A stretch of DNA of 64,000 nucleotides from Vitreimonas flagellata (lineage in GTDB: Bacteria > Pseudomonadota > Alphaproteobacteria > Caulobacterales > Aquidulcibacteraceae). The stretch is from positions 717,001 to 781,000 of the forward strand of contig NZ_SBJL01000001.1 in assembly GCF_004634425.1 (NCBI RefSeq). The letters run 5' to 3'. The notes under the pieces are model-generated. The model was given only the letters and a program-made list of their open reading frames with translations. It was not told where the DNA came from and ran no database searches. This document shows, piece after piece, positions 6,538 to 15,858 of the stretch. Both the position numbers and the translations under genes were made by a program. Position 1 is the first letter of the stretch; each line of letters begins with the position of its first letter.

Positions 6538-9500
6538 TCAACCTTCTGGACCAATCCAGATTATCCAAAGTGCTGCAGCGGCCAAAGCGACGAGCAACGC
6601 CAAAGCGAAGAATGTTGTGGGGAGCAGCACCTTGCGCGGCCCTTTGGGCGCAGCGGTTTTTGGGTGTAGGTTGGTGATTTCGGCCGGAAGGGAATTCTCA
6701 GTGCTCGGCGCGGAGGTTTTTGCAGTCGGCGGCGCATTGGAGGTCGTGTGAGGCAATGTCGCCGACGCTGAAAGCAGGGCCGGGGCAGTCAATTGGCGCG
6801 CGATATCAATTCTTGGCCGGGCGGGCTTGATCGCTAGCCAATGCAGTCGACCTAGATTGTCTCCGACCACAAGCCGCCCGTCGGGCAAACCAAGAAGGGC
6901 ACGCACTTCGCCATCGAGTTCTATACGGCCAACTTCAGTGCGACTGAGAACTTCCAGGATACGCACTGTTGTCCCCGCGCTCACGGCGAGCAATCCACCG
7001 GCCATCACCGCAAGCCTGTGGGCATAGTGCCTGTCCACACTTCTCCAAGCTGAAGCGCGCCGGGACACAACAAATTCCTCCGCAGTCTGTGTATTCCAGA
7101 CGGCAACCCACTCTCCGTCTCCTGAGGCCGCAGCGACGCGGCCATCGGGAAGCACTGCTAAAGCGCTATCACCTCCAGCGTGCGAAGTGGAGAACCGCGC
7201 GATCTCCACTTTAGCTTCGACGTCACAAATTCTAACCTCATTAAAATAGCCAATTGCCAAGCACCCCGTCGGCAACCCTGCCAACGCAGTGACGTAGCCC
7301 GCTTCGATTTGCGACACCTCTTTGCCGGTCGCGACATCCCAAATGCTCAGAAAATCGCGCGTTGAATAGGCTCCATCCTGATGTGAAATGACTTTGTTCG
7401 GGGCGACCAAGCGCCCACCAGGAAGCGCGGCCAACAGGCGGGCACCTGAGGCGCCGGTATCAAAATAGCTAAGCTCGACGCCAGCATTTGCATCCCAGAT
7501 TCGCACGCCGTCTCCGCAACCACTCGCTACGGTTCCGTCATCAAGAATCAGGAGCGCGTAAATCTGCGTAGCGCCGAAATGCTTGTGCCCTCCGAACTTC
7601 TCGGGGATTGGGCGGCCAGTATATTCAGCAACTCTTGCGCAGGACTTTGTGTCCCACACCCCCAGCGCACCTCCAGATCCACTCACCACGCGCCCGTCAG
7701 GGAGGAGCGCCAGCGCTTCTACCGCCTGACTGTTCTTGTCGGGCAAAACAGCGCCAGGCGCCGCCTGCGGATTCCAAATGCGCACACTGTTGTCGCGGGA
7801 GCCGCTAGCCAGTCGCCCATCCTGCAACGCGACGAGTACAGTGATCTCTTCCCGGTGTCCTTCCAACTTAAACGTCTTAGTATGTGGCGCTCCGAAAGTG
7901 CGGATGTCGCCATTTTGCGAGCCCGCGAAGATTTGGCCTTGGGGCGTGACCACAAGAAACGCCGCTGACTTGTGATTTTCAACGTGGCTGACCTCGACAC
8001 CCTCGTTCACATCCCAAACCTGAATTTTGCCTTCTGCAATGCAGGCTAAGCGCCCGTTCGGCAAAACGGTAAGCGCGCTCACCGTGGGGCCAAGCGAGTT
8101 CGTTGAACGGCGCAACTGGAGCATCTCGGCGCCAGTTCGCATGTCCCAAATACGAATGCCGGAATGTGCCCAGGCACTTGCCAGGCGCCCATCAGGCAAC
8201 ACTGCAAGCGATGATACCCCGTCCCCTCCGAGGCCCTTGTCGAGCCGCGCGACCTCGACACCAGAGCTTACGTCCCAGACCCGAATAGTTATTTCATCGC
8301 CACCGCTGACCAAGCGCCCATCGGCCAACACCGCCAGGGCCTTGACGGGATAGCGGTGGCCTTCCAACCGAAGAAGTTCTGAGCCCGTATTTGCATCCCA
8401 GACGCGGACGCTCTTGTCATCAGAGCCACTCGCCAAGCGCCCATCCGGCAAGATAGCGAAAGCACGCACTGCGCTTTCATGCCCGTTGCACCGAACCGCC
8501 TCGGCGCCAGTAATTGGGTCCCAACCCCTAATACTGCCATCGCTGTGGCCGACAGCGAGAACCCCATTAGGCAAAACAGCGAGGGCGGTTACGGCGCGGC
8601 TCGCCCGGTCTCCTGGTTCAAACCGCGCCAATTCCGCACCGGGGGGCGTAAGCGCCGCTTGCGTTTCATAGATTGCTCCCGGCGACATTTGCTCCAAGCA
8701 ATTTGAAAGGAAGGTGCTGCTCGCAAGGTGCAATAAGCGACCGTGCAACTGAGGCAAACACTGGCGCAGATCACGCGCCACGTTTCCGGCGATCAGGCGC
8801 AGAGTCCGGCCGATAAGCTTCGCGTCGTCGGACGACGCGAAGCTCTCGTAGTCCGCGGCAACCTCAATCGTTCCACCGAAGGCCGCAACACTCTTGTCGA
8901 TCCAAGCGGGATTCGTCAGCAGCGCGTCGAGACGATCCTGCTGTTTTGCATGATGTAGCTGAAAGGGCAGTTCGACGATGCAGCGGCGGCTCAGGGTTAG
9001 ATCGTCAGCCCGCCAATCCCGCTCCGGTTCAAAAAACTCCGCCAGCGCATGGTGCAATCTGCTCCGATCCCGATCATAAAACCGTATGCGCACGACCTCT
9101 GCGACCTGGCGGTGGAAGAACTGCAGCAATCTCTCACCGTCGCTTCCCTTCTCGACCAGGAGCGCCTGCATATCTCTGCGCAGCCGCACCCAAACAGAGT
9201 CTGGCAGCCGCTGGGTGCTCGCGCCGAATTGCTCCGACGACACTGCTGCCATGACCTCGTGATCCCGGGAAAGCACTGCGAGCAGTTCGCTCTCGCTCAC
9301 CCCCTCTCGTCCCGCGGCAACGAGGCCGAGTGCACGCGCGACGAGCTGTGGCGCATGGTGACGAACGCTCGACAATTCGTCGAGGAATTGTCCGATGAGG
9401 GCCGCGACATCGTCAGCGAGACCGCGCGCGCGCGGATCGTCACTGGACCTCCAGCGGCGCGCCAAAGCGAACGCGACTTTAAGATAAAGCGGTGAAGCAC

Positions 9501-11061
9501 CGGCCGCGACGAAGCGGTCCAGGATATAATCCTGCTGTTCTTTGGTCAGGCTCCGCTGCGCATCGCGCTGAAGGTCGGCGAGGATGTCGCCACCATCGGT
9601 CCGCCTTAGGGGTTCAATTTCCAGAACTCCGTTATCGGGTAAGGCATGCGTCAGTCCACGGATGATCGTGCTCTCGGATGCGTACGCCTCGTCTTCGAGC
9701 GTTGAGACTACAATCTTCACACCCTTTGGTAGCTCGTCCGGAAGCCACGCAGCTCGATACGGCGCACGCAGCTGGTCCAGCGCGTCTACGAAGATCGTGA
9801 CAGGCTGCGCGATGGCGGCGATAAAGGTCCTGACCTGGGAGACAAAACGGTTGGCGTCCTCTTCCCATGGTCCGACCGCTTTTGTGACACCGAGCGCCTC
9901 CAGGTCTGTGCAGATCGAAATGAGAAGTGAGCGCTGCTCCGTAGAGGCAGCGCTGGCGCCGACGAAGCGTTTCACAACAGGGACACCGCCCCTGTTTTCG
10001 GCATCCACCGCCGCGCGCGCCATGAGCGCAGACTTACCCGCTCCGGAAATGCCTTTCAGCACCAGCGGATGACGCACGTCGGCATCGAGGTAATCTTCGA
10101 TCGCCGCCCGATTGCTGCTGCGTCCCACGAACACACGCACCCGCTCTTCAGCGAATGCATTGTGCACGTCACGCTCTTCTTGAAGAGCTGCGTCGGCGGC
10201 GCGCGTTCGGATCTGGACGGATGTGATGTGCCGCTCTATCGCCGCCTTGAGTTTCCCGGTGACGGTTGAAACAAAGGTCGCTTGATAATCGGCAGCGTTG
10301 AAGTCACCGAAGGCCAGTTGATCAGCGGGCACCAATCTGCCAACCAAATCCGAAAGTGCTCGCGCGCCTGGCTCAGCTGAATGTGTCGTGCGAATCCAAG
10401 CAATCGCGGACGGCGCGACACCGGTCAGTCCTTGTCGGATTTCCTGCTCAGTAAGTGACAAGACGGTCTGGTCACGACACTCATCGCTGAGCAACCCCGC
10501 TCGGTGAAGGTGATGCGCGGCGGCTTGCAGAGCATGGCGCAGACGCGTCTCAATCAGCATCCAGGCGTTGGGGTCTGCAAAGTCGGCGAGATCCCCTTCC
10601 CTTGCCCGCAGCGTATAGGCAGACATGGTCTCACCGGCGGACGCCAGAAGCGCACCCGCGATGCGATGGTTCTCGTCGCGCTGATAGACGCGGTCGAGCA
10701 CCGCTACGATTTCGGCATTGTCCCCGATCGCGAGCCAACGGATTGCTGCCTCGTAGGCATCGGCGGCAATCGCGTAGGGCAGCGGAACCCAACCGTAACG
10801 ATCGCCGCACAGGATCAGAAGATTAGGCGCTGGGTATGCTCTGGCGTCCACGACCTCTTCGAGACATAGATCCGCTGTGCGCTGATCAATCTGCGCATCC
10901 GCGCTCACGCCCCAGCGCATATCCACGGCACGGAAGCCAAATCCGTGCGTGGCGCAGAGGCGTTCAAGTTCGGGGAAGACCTCTTCATGCAGAAGTCGAC
11001 GTTCTTCTGTAAAATCCCTGAAAGTAGATGAGACAAAAAGCCGGAATGTCCTCGTGACCAC
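6538..11061 (-). CDS. DUF4062-STAND NTPase-WD40 protein with C-terminal membrane anchor
   Basis: GTG 11061 follows GAGGAGG by 5 bases and is preferred over TTG 11088; 1,507 residues. Order: DUF4062 domain (about 3-100; FRLFVSSTFRDFTEERRLL), a linker, a STAND-type NTPase with Walker A GISGAGKS at 337-344 and Walker B IFVDALDQL near 422-430, a helical region, then about a dozen WD40-like repeats from about 820 to 1415 (recurring LAVLPDGRLASGS and VRVWD). A low-complexity Pro/Thr/Ser stretch follows, then a final hydrophobic helix (about 1480-1503). This is the layout of TEP1/NWD1-like proteins and recalls bacterial STAND defence proteins, where the repeats sense a ligand and the N-terminal domain is the effector. 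The tail anchor would place it at the membrane. Anti-phage function is inferred; no partner gene is adjacent. Confidence 0.75.
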   Translation of the reverse strand: MVTRTFRLFVSSTFRDFTEERRLLHEEVFPELERLCATHGFGFRAVDMRWGVSADAQIDQRTADLCLEEVVDARAYPAPNLLILCGDRYGWVPLPYAIAADAYEAAIRWLAIGDNAEIVAVLDRVYQRDENHRIAGALLASAGETMSAYTLRAREGDLADFADPNAWMLIETRLRHALQAAAHHLHRAGLLSDECRDQTVLSLTEQEIRQGLTGVAPSAIAWIRTTHSAEPGARALSDLVGRLVPADQLAFGDFNAADYQATFVSTVTGKLKAAIERHITSVQIRTRAADAALQEERDVHNAFAEERVRVFVGRSSNRAAIEDYLDADVRHPLVLKGISGAGKSALMARAAVDAENRGGVPVVKRFVGASAASTEQRSLLISICTDLEALGVTKAVGPWEEDANRFVSQVRTFIAAIAQPVTIFVDALDQLRAPYRAAWLPDELPKGVKIVVSTLEDEAYASESTIIRGLTHALPDNGVLEIEPLRRTDGGDILADLQRDAQRSLTKEQQDYILDRFVAAGASPLYLKVAFALARRWRSSDDPRARGLADDVAALIGQFLDELSSVRHHAPQLVARALGLVAAGREGVSESELLAVLSRDHEVMAAVSSEQFGASTQRLPDSVWVRLRRDMQALLVEKGSDGERLLQFFHRQVAEVVRIRFYDRDRSRLHHALAEFFEPERDWRADDLTLSRRCIVELPFQLHHAKQQDRLDALLTNPAWIDKSVAAFGGTIEVAADYESFASSDDAKLIGRTLRLIAGNVARDLRQCLPQLHGRLLHLASSTFLSNCLEQMSPGAIYETQAALTPPGAELARFEPGDRASRAVTALAVLPNGVLAVGHSDGSIRGWDPITGAEAVRCNGHESAVRAFAILPDGRLASGSDDKSVRVWDANTGSELLRLEGHRYPVKALAVLADGRLVSGGDEITIRVWDVSSGVEVARLDKGLGGDGVSSLAVLPDGRLASAWAHSGIRIWDMRTGAEMLQLRRSTNSLGPTVSALTVLPNGRLACIAEGKIQVWDVNEGVEVSHVENHKSAAFLVVTPQGQIFAGSQNGDIRTFGAPHTKTFKLEGHREEITVLVALQDGRLASGSRDNSVRIWNPQAAPGAVLPDKNSQAVEALALLPDGRVVSGSGGALGVWDTKSCARVAEYTGRPIPEKFGGHKHFGATQIYALLILDDGTVASGCGDGVRIWDANAGVELSYFDTGASGARLLAALPGGRLVAPNKVISHQDGAYSTRDFLSIWDVATGKEVSQIEAGYVTALAGLPTGCLAIGYFNEVRICDVEAKVEIARFSTSHAGGDSALAVLPDGRVAAASGDGEWVAVWNTQTAEEFVVSRRASAWRSVDRHYAHRLAVMAGGLLAVSAGTTVRILEVLSRTEVGRIELDGEVRALLGLPDGRLVVGDNLGRLHWLAIKPARPRIDIARQLTAPALLSASATLPHTTSNAPPTAKTSAPSTENSLPAEITNLHPKTAAPKGPRKVLLPTTFFALALLVALAAAALWIIWIGPEG

Positions 11062-11214
11062 CTCGGCCTCCTCGCCCGCTTCGCACAAGGATAATTAGCG
11101 ACGGTCGATTGCCGAGTCACGTCGAACGAACAAGACGTCGCAAAACGCCGTCAACATTTGCACCAGGAGGCGCGCAAAAGCGTCGTGACGCTTGCCACTG
11201 CGTCCCATACATCG

Positions 11215-11529
11215 TTACGAACCAAAGAGATCCCGTTGAACTCCCTTCTGCCCTTGCTTGCGGGGTGCCGCTTTTGCCCGTGATCGTTTGAGTGCTCGGA
11301 GCTTCTTCTCGTGCTTGCGCTTGCGGTCGAACGCGCAGCGGCCCCTAAAGCTCATGAGTGCGGCTTCTAATTGGTCCATTTCACACTTCTTCCAATAGAT
11401 TTGCCGGCCCACTCGGATGGGTTCTGGGAAACCGGCGATATCGCTCGCAGCCGCGCGCCAGAGTGTCCACCGACTGACGCCCAGATCCTCCATCACGGCT
11501 TTGAGCGGCAGATAATTCCTGAGCTTCAT
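11215..11529 (-). CDS. AlpA/MerR-like small HTH DNA-binding protein
   Basis: This 104-residue protein begins MKLRNYLPLKAVMEDLGVSR, then FPEPIRVGRQIYWKKCEMDQ, the pattern of AlpA/excisionase-type winged HTH proteins. The last 45 residues are very basic (RKRKHEKKLRALKRSRAKAA). ATG 11529 overlaps the TGA of trbI (ATGA), so it is the last gene of the transfer operon and made together with the conjugation pore. It could be a regulator of transfer genes or an excision/processing factor. The tight coupling is seen; the role is inferred. Confidence 0.65.
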   Translation of the reverse strand: MKLRNYLPLKAVMEDLGVSRWTLWRAAASDIAGFPEPIRVGRQIYWKKCEMDQLEAALMSFRGRCAFDRKRKHEKKLRALKRSRAKAAPRKQGQKGVQRDLFGS

Positions 11530-12587
11530 CGGTAAGCTCGAAGCACGAGATCGCGCGTCACCAGAACGCGCACCGAAGCGCCGGGCCGGATCGTGATCGA
11601 TGGACGCACATTGAGTTCGCGATCGACGATACGTCCGCCACTCTGCGCTGCTTGTTGTGCGGCCGCATCGCCGACGCTTTGTGAGAGCGAGCCCCCTTCG
11701 TCCTCGTCCTCGCTTTCATTGGCGATGACCGAAATGATCGCCGACAATCCGATCGCCGCGGCCAACCGATCGAAATGATGATCGGTGCGATCGCTGAGAC
11801 CTGCGGCGCCCGAGGGATCAGTCGCCGCCATCTCCTCTAAATTGATGCTCCAGCCATTCGGCAGAATAAGCCGGGTCCAAATTAGAAAAAGACGTCGATC
11901 GCCGTAGCGCACCGCATTGTCATATCGCCCGACCAGGCGGCTGCCCTGCGGAATGAGCAGATACTCGCCGCTGACGGAATCAAACACGGGCGCCGTCACC
12001 TGCGCGCTCACCTGCCCTGGCAGGTCGGAGTTTAACCCCGTGATCAAAGCCGCTGGAATGACATGGCCCGCTTGCAGCATGTAGCGCGAGCGCGGCGGCG
12101 TCAGGCGCGCGGCGAGAGTAGCATCTCTATCCCCCCCTCTGTCCGCTTCCACTTCTCGCACGAACAGGATTGGCGCCACGCGCGCGAGCTGCTGCGGATC
12201 TGGGGCGGCTTGCGTTCGCTCGGGGTCGGCCTGCGCGTGAGCACGAGACGCGCCGGCTTCGTTCGCGCCACCGGTCCACAACGGATCATCGGGAGGCTGC
12301 AGATCATCCGCATCGTGAAGGTCGTAACGCCCATATTGCAGAGAGGCTGCATCATAGTCGGCCGATGCTTGGGCGATATTTTCAGGCGGGCCCGCGGCGG
12401 CTTGTATGGCGTTCTGGGTTTCGCCGCGCGCGCTTTCATGCTCGGAGAGACCATTGACCAGCGCAAAGGCGATAATTGCGCCCGCGCCTAGGCATCCCGC
12501 CATCAGCACCTTGCGGGAGAGACGCTTAGGCGATGGCGGCTTGGCGCGGACGTCTAGCGAAGGCGCGGCTTCGGTTTCGATCGTCAT
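11526..12587 (-). CDS. trbI: conjugal transfer protein TrbI (VirB10)
   Basis: The 353-residue protein has a short cytoplasmic N-terminus, one membrane helix at about 28-47 (VLMAGCLGAGAIIAFALVNG), a disordered Pro/Ala-rich periplasmic part, and the conserved VirB10 beta-barrel domain (VTAPVFDSVSGEYLLIPQGS, then LPNGWSINLEEM and DHHFDRLAAAIGLSAI). TrbI spans both membranes and links the outer-membrane pore to the ATPases. Start and stop overlap the neighbours by 4 bases. An acidic insert near 285-295 (ESEDEDEGG) is slightly unusual. Family assignment is firm. Confidence 0.93.
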   Translation of the reverse strand: MTIETEAAPSLDVRAKPPSPKRLSRKVLMAGCLGAGAIIAFALVNGLSEHESARGETQNAIQAAAGPPENIAQASADYDAASLQYGRYDLHDADDLQPPDDPLWTGGANEAGASRAHAQADPERTQAAPDPQQLARVAPILFVREVEADRGGDRDATLAARLTPPRSRYMLQAGHVIPAALITGLNSDLPGQVSAQVTAPVFDSVSGEYLLIPQGSRLVGRYDNAVRYGDRRLFLIWTRLILPNGWSINLEEMAATDPSGAAGLSDRTDHHFDRLAAAIGLSAIISVIANESEDEDEGGSLSQSVGDAAAQQAAQSGGRIVDRELNVRPSITIRPGASVRVLVTRDLVLRAYR

Positions 12588-13426
12588 GGCCTCTGACTCC
12601 GGCGCCGTGGCGTCGGCGGGCTTGGGTTGCGCTCAATACGCACGACAAGTGGCGCGCGCGTACCAAGGCGAAGCTCTCCAATGTCGAAGATGCGATCAAC
12701 TACATAGCGCGGACCGTTTTGTGCTGTCGTGATGCGATAATTGACCAGTTCCGCACCTTCGCCGGTGATGACGAAGAGCGGCGGTAGGTCGCTCGCTACA
12801 ACATCGCCGGCAAATTCGATCCAGGTGCGGCGTCCATCGTCGAAGACGCGCACCGGCGACCAGGAAGGTGTGCGTCCGCGCATCGTGCGAATGCGATAAT
12901 TGAAATTGAGACCGTCGAGCGGAGTCGTTGCTTGAAGCGCTTGCTCCGCTTGCGGGTAGGACCAGGCGACCTGTGCGGAATACGCTGAACCCGATTGCGA
13001 GATCGCTTCAATCAGATAGGTCCGACGATCGGTGATGAGTACGACATTGGTGCGCAGACCCGCCGCTTGCGGCTTCACCAGGACGATGGTGCGCCCCTCG
13101 CCTTCGGCTTCCCCGTCAGCCTGCGTCACCATCCAGCGCGAGGTATCGCCCGCGGCGATGTTGTTCAAACTCTCGCCGGGCTCCAGCAGAATGGTCGAGA
13201 CATAATTGGGGTTGGTGTAGAGCTCATAGATCGCGCCGGGCTCAAACGAATAGATTTGACGCGCGGCTTGGAAGCCCTCTCGGCTTGGCCGCTGGCGCGA
13301 GGCATCGTTGGCCGACGTCAGCATCTCCAAGGGGGTTTCCGCGCGTGTGCGCCGCGTTTGCGCGTCGACCTGCGCTGGAATGGCGAGCGCGATGGCGGCG
13401 GCGAGAAGTGTGGGTGTCCAATTCAT
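12584..13426 (-). CDS. trbG: conjugal transfer protein TrbG (VirB9)
   Basis: A signal peptide (MNWTPTLLAAAIALAIPAQVDA) is followed by a VirB9-type beta-sandwich: GAIYELYTNPNYVSTILLEP, LITDRRTYLIEA, a Tyr-rich stretch, and the C-terminal VFDDGRRTWIEFAGDVVASD. The 280 residues match the family length. TrbG forms the outer-membrane ring of the mating pore with TrbI. Its ATG overlaps the trbF stop, and its stop overlaps the trbI start. Confidence 0.92.
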   Translation of the reverse strand: MNWTPTLLAAAIALAIPAQVDAQTRRTRAETPLEMLTSANDASRQRPSREGFQAARQIYSFEPGAIYELYTNPNYVSTILLEPGESLNNIAAGDTSRWMVTQADGEAEGEGRTIVLVKPQAAGLRTNVVLITDRRTYLIEAISQSGSAYSAQVAWSYPQAEQALQATTPLDGLNFNYRIRTMRGRTPSWSPVRVFDDGRRTWIEFAGDVVASDLPPLFVITGEGAELVNYRITTAQNGPRYVVDRIFDIGELRLGTRAPLVVRIERNPSPPTPRRRSQRP

Positions 13427-14106
13427 CGCTGCCGGCTCCAGGAGAAGTCCGAGATCAAGAGCCCCAAGGGATTGTTGGCGAGCTCGTCGGCGTTGCGCGG
13501 CGGCCTTGTCGTCAAACTGAAGACGCCGGAATAGATTTCAGGATCGGTCGAGCCCGTCGCGTTGGTGGCGCGCTCGACCCACGTCACTTCCCAAGCATTG
13601 TTAGAGCGCGCGATGATGGAACGGATGTGCACGGTGCGGCCGACGCGGCCCAGGCTTAGGAACGGATCGTCCTGGCGGGCGATCTCGGAGAGCTGTGCTG
13701 CCGCTTGCGGCGTCAGCAAGCGATAGGCTTGCATCCAGTTCTCGCGCAGCACCACGCCGTCTGTCGGCAGAGAGCGCACAAGACGGATGAATTGGCCCAG
13801 ATGGTAGGCGATCTGCGCTTCATTCGGCGACCAACGCCCGTCAGCGGCGCGCACATTCATCACCTGGCCTTCGGGGCTGACTTCAACGACGTGGATGAAG
13901 GTGCGCTGCTGAAGGGCGACAATGACAAGGCTCGCGACGCTCACACCCAGGAGGGCAAGCGCGCCAAAGGCCATGCTGCGCCAGGCGCGCGCTGAGAGCA
14001 CGGCAGACCCCATGCGCGCATCCCATTCCTGGCGTGCGCGTTGATACGGCGTCTCTGCCGGTTCGGGCGCGTACGAACGCGCTGGTGCACGGAATGGCAT
14101 GTTCAT
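13423..14106 (-). CDS. trbF: conjugal transfer protein TrbF (VirB8)
   Basis: This 227-residue protein has a Pro/Arg-rich cytoplasmic N-terminus (PYQRARQEWDARMGS), one membrane helix at about 45-67 (MAFGALALLGVSVASLVIVA) and a periplasmic NTF2-like VirB8 domain (AQIAYHLGQFIRLVRSLPTD; YRLLTPQAAAQL). It nucleates pore assembly on the inner membrane. ATGA overlaps on both sides place it in the same operon as trbL and trbG. Confidence 0.92.
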   Translation of the reverse strand: MNMPFRAPARSYAPEPAETPYQRARQEWDARMGSAVLSARAWRSMAFGALALLGVSVASLVIVALQQRTFIHVVEVSPEGQVMNVRAADGRWSPNEAQIAYHLGQFIRLVRSLPTDGVVLRENWMQAYRLLTPQAAAQLSEIARQDDPFLSLGRVGRTVHIRSIIARSNNAWEVTWVERATNATGSTDPEIYSGVFSLTTRPPRNADELANNPLGLLISDFSWSRQR

Positions 14107-15125
14107 GGGCGTCCTCCGGAAGGTTTGCGCGGCGGCTGCATCGCCGCATAATTGATGGCGGGACGGCGCCCGCCGCTTTGGCCCCCGCCCTTAGTGTTGC
14201 GCGCACCGCCAATCATGCGCATCGCGCCGCCGCCGAGCGCGCCGCCAAGCTTCAAGGCGTTCTTGCCAGCCTGGTAGGCAACCATGCCGCCCGCGACCGT
14301 TGTGAAGCCCGTGCCGATCGCAGTGCGCGCTGCGTCGGCGCCGGAGAGCTGAGGCTGGCCCTGCACAACTTCGCTCGCCAGCATCGGCGCAAACCAGGCG
14401 AGCGCGAGCACCGTCAAGCCGAAGAAGAGCACCTGCAGCCCACCCCCATCATCGAGCACGAATTGTGGCGGCAGCGTTTCAACGAAGCTGATCGAGACCG
14501 ACGCGATCAGCGCCAGCACAAAGAGCCGTATGGCGCAGCCCGCGACCCAGCCAATCGGACGCTCCGCCACCCAGGCCGTGCCATTGAACACACCCCATGG
14601 CAAAGCCACGAAAGCTGCAAGCGCGCCAAGCTTGAAGGCGATCAGCGAGACGAAGAGCTGGAGCGCCAATACGAAAAAGCCCAGCGCCACGAAGAGTGCT
14701 GCGATGAAGATGAGCAACATCGTCATCGTGTCGGCGAAGAAGTTCATCCCCTCGGCGAGCGCAACCGTGCGACCGAACATCTCGATGCCGATCTGGCCGA
14801 CGCGTCCGGGATTGTGGAGTTCGGCCATGCTCAGCGCGCCGCCGCCCGCATTGAGACCAAGCTGCGCGCCCGAGCGGACAATGACGTTGGAGAGCGTCGG
14901 CCAATTGTTCACAAGGAAGGCAAAGAAGCCGACGAACAGAACCTTGCGGAAGAACGGCGCCATCGGCGCCTCGCCGGCCAATGCCCATTGTGCGCCAGCC
15001 AATGTGATCGAGATCACGATCAACGCATTCAGCACGTAGCTCACATCGCCCTGGATCAAGCCGAAACCGGAATCGGCGACGGCTAGAAATTGGTCGAGGA
15101 AGGAATTGACCGAAGTCGGATCCAT
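14103..15125 (-). CDS. trbL: conjugal transfer protein TrbL (VirB6)
   Basis: I place the start at ATG 15125 (MDPTSVNSFLDQFLAVADSG), one base after the trbJ stop; the frame is open 21 codons further upstream. About 340 residues with six or seven membrane helices, including LFVGFFAFLVNNWPTLSN and MTMLLIFIAALFVALGFFVL, then a Gly/Arg-rich cytoplasmic tail (GGGARMIGGARNTKGGG-type sequence). TrbL is the polytopic inner-membrane channel subunit of trb systems. Length and topology agree with the family. Confidence 0.9.
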   Translation of the reverse strand: MDPTSVNSFLDQFLAVADSGFGLIQGDVSYVLNALIVISITLAGAQWALAGEAPMAPFFRKVLFVGFFAFLVNNWPTLSNVIVRSGAQLGLNAGGGALSMAELHNPGRVGQIGIEMFGRTVALAEGMNFFADTMTMLLIFIAALFVALGFFVLALQLFVSLIAFKLGALAAFVALPWGVFNGTAWVAERPIGWVAGCAIRLFVLALIASVSISFVETLPPQFVLDDGGGLQVLFFGLTVLALAWFAPMLASEVVQGQPQLSGADAARTAIGTGFTTVAGGMVAYQAGKNALKLGGALGGGAMRMIGGARNTKGGGQSGGRRPAINYAAMQPPRKPSGGRP

Positions 15126-15126
15126 G

Positions 15127-15849
15127 TCAGTCCCCGAAGGCCGAGCGCGCATGCGCTGTCGTCGCTGAAATTTGGCCAGGGAAAGCACGGCGCTGGATTT
15201 CGCGCGCGCGTTCCTCGCGCGCGAGGCGCTCGAACCGCTCGGTCTCTAACGCGCGTCCCTGCGCGATCAGCAGCGCGTGGATGTCGGCAAGTTGCGAAGC
15301 TTGGATGCCGAGCAATTGATTGCCGGCCTGGATCGCGCCGGTCTGGCCTTCGGCGCCGGTCGATGATTGTAGCGCGCGCTCGATGCGCGCTTGTGTCTGG
15401 CCAAGCCGCTCCGCGGCGCGGGCCTCGGCTTCCATGGCGCGCTCAAGGCTTGCCCGGCTTTGGCGCATCCATTGGTCAGATTGCGCCAGGACATCGCCCA
15501 GTTCGAACGCCTCCCAGGTTTCAGGGTAGAGCGCGCGCAATTCCGCGCCCAATTGGCTGGCCTCGAAGGCGAGCCCCTCAACGCTTTCAAACAGCGCCCG
15601 CGCTTGCCCAATCGATTGCGACAATTCGGGACTGAGCTGCAGCGGATTTTGGCGCAGCATCGCCGTCGCCTGCTCGATCTGCTGCACCTGGTTGCGCACC
15701 TGTTCGATCATGTGACTGACCTGCAGGATGTTCTGCGCCAGATTGCTGGGATCGATGACCGTGATGGCGCGCGCCTCGCGCGCTGGTGCAAAGCCGAGGC
15801 TGAAGGCCAAGATGGCCGCAAACAAACGACGTGAGTGTCTGACGAACAT
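15127..15849 (-). CDS. trbJ: conjugal transfer protein TrbJ (VirB5)
   Basis: The 240-residue protein has a signal peptide (about 1-28, RLFAAILAFSLGFAPAREARA) and a long helical, Gln/Glu/Arg-rich body (NILQVSHMIEQVRNQVQQIE and QSRASLERAMEAEARAAERL), typical of TrbJ/VirB5 minor pilus proteins. It lies between trbE and trbL as in other alphaproteobacterial trb clusters, with a 9-base gap to trbE. It is probably at the pilus tip or in the periplasm. I see no trbK entry-exclusion gene after it. Confidence 0.9.
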   Translation of the reverse strand: MFVRHSRRLFAAILAFSLGFAPAREARAITVIDPSNLAQNILQVSHMIEQVRNQVQQIEQATAMLRQNPLQLSPELSQSIGQARALFESVEGLAFEASQLGAELRALYPETWEAFELGDVLAQSDQWMRQSRASLERAMEAEARAAERLGQTQARIERALQSSTGAEGQTGAIQAGNQLLGIQASQLADIHALLIAQGRALETERFERLAREERAREIQRRAFPGQISATTAHARSAFGD

Positions 15850-15858
15850 GCGCCCCTC

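Noticed and set aside
14034-15086. 350-codon plus-strand frame opposite trbL
   Set aside because: It is Arg/His/Glu-rich antisense of a clear trb gene; typical of GC-rich shadow frames.
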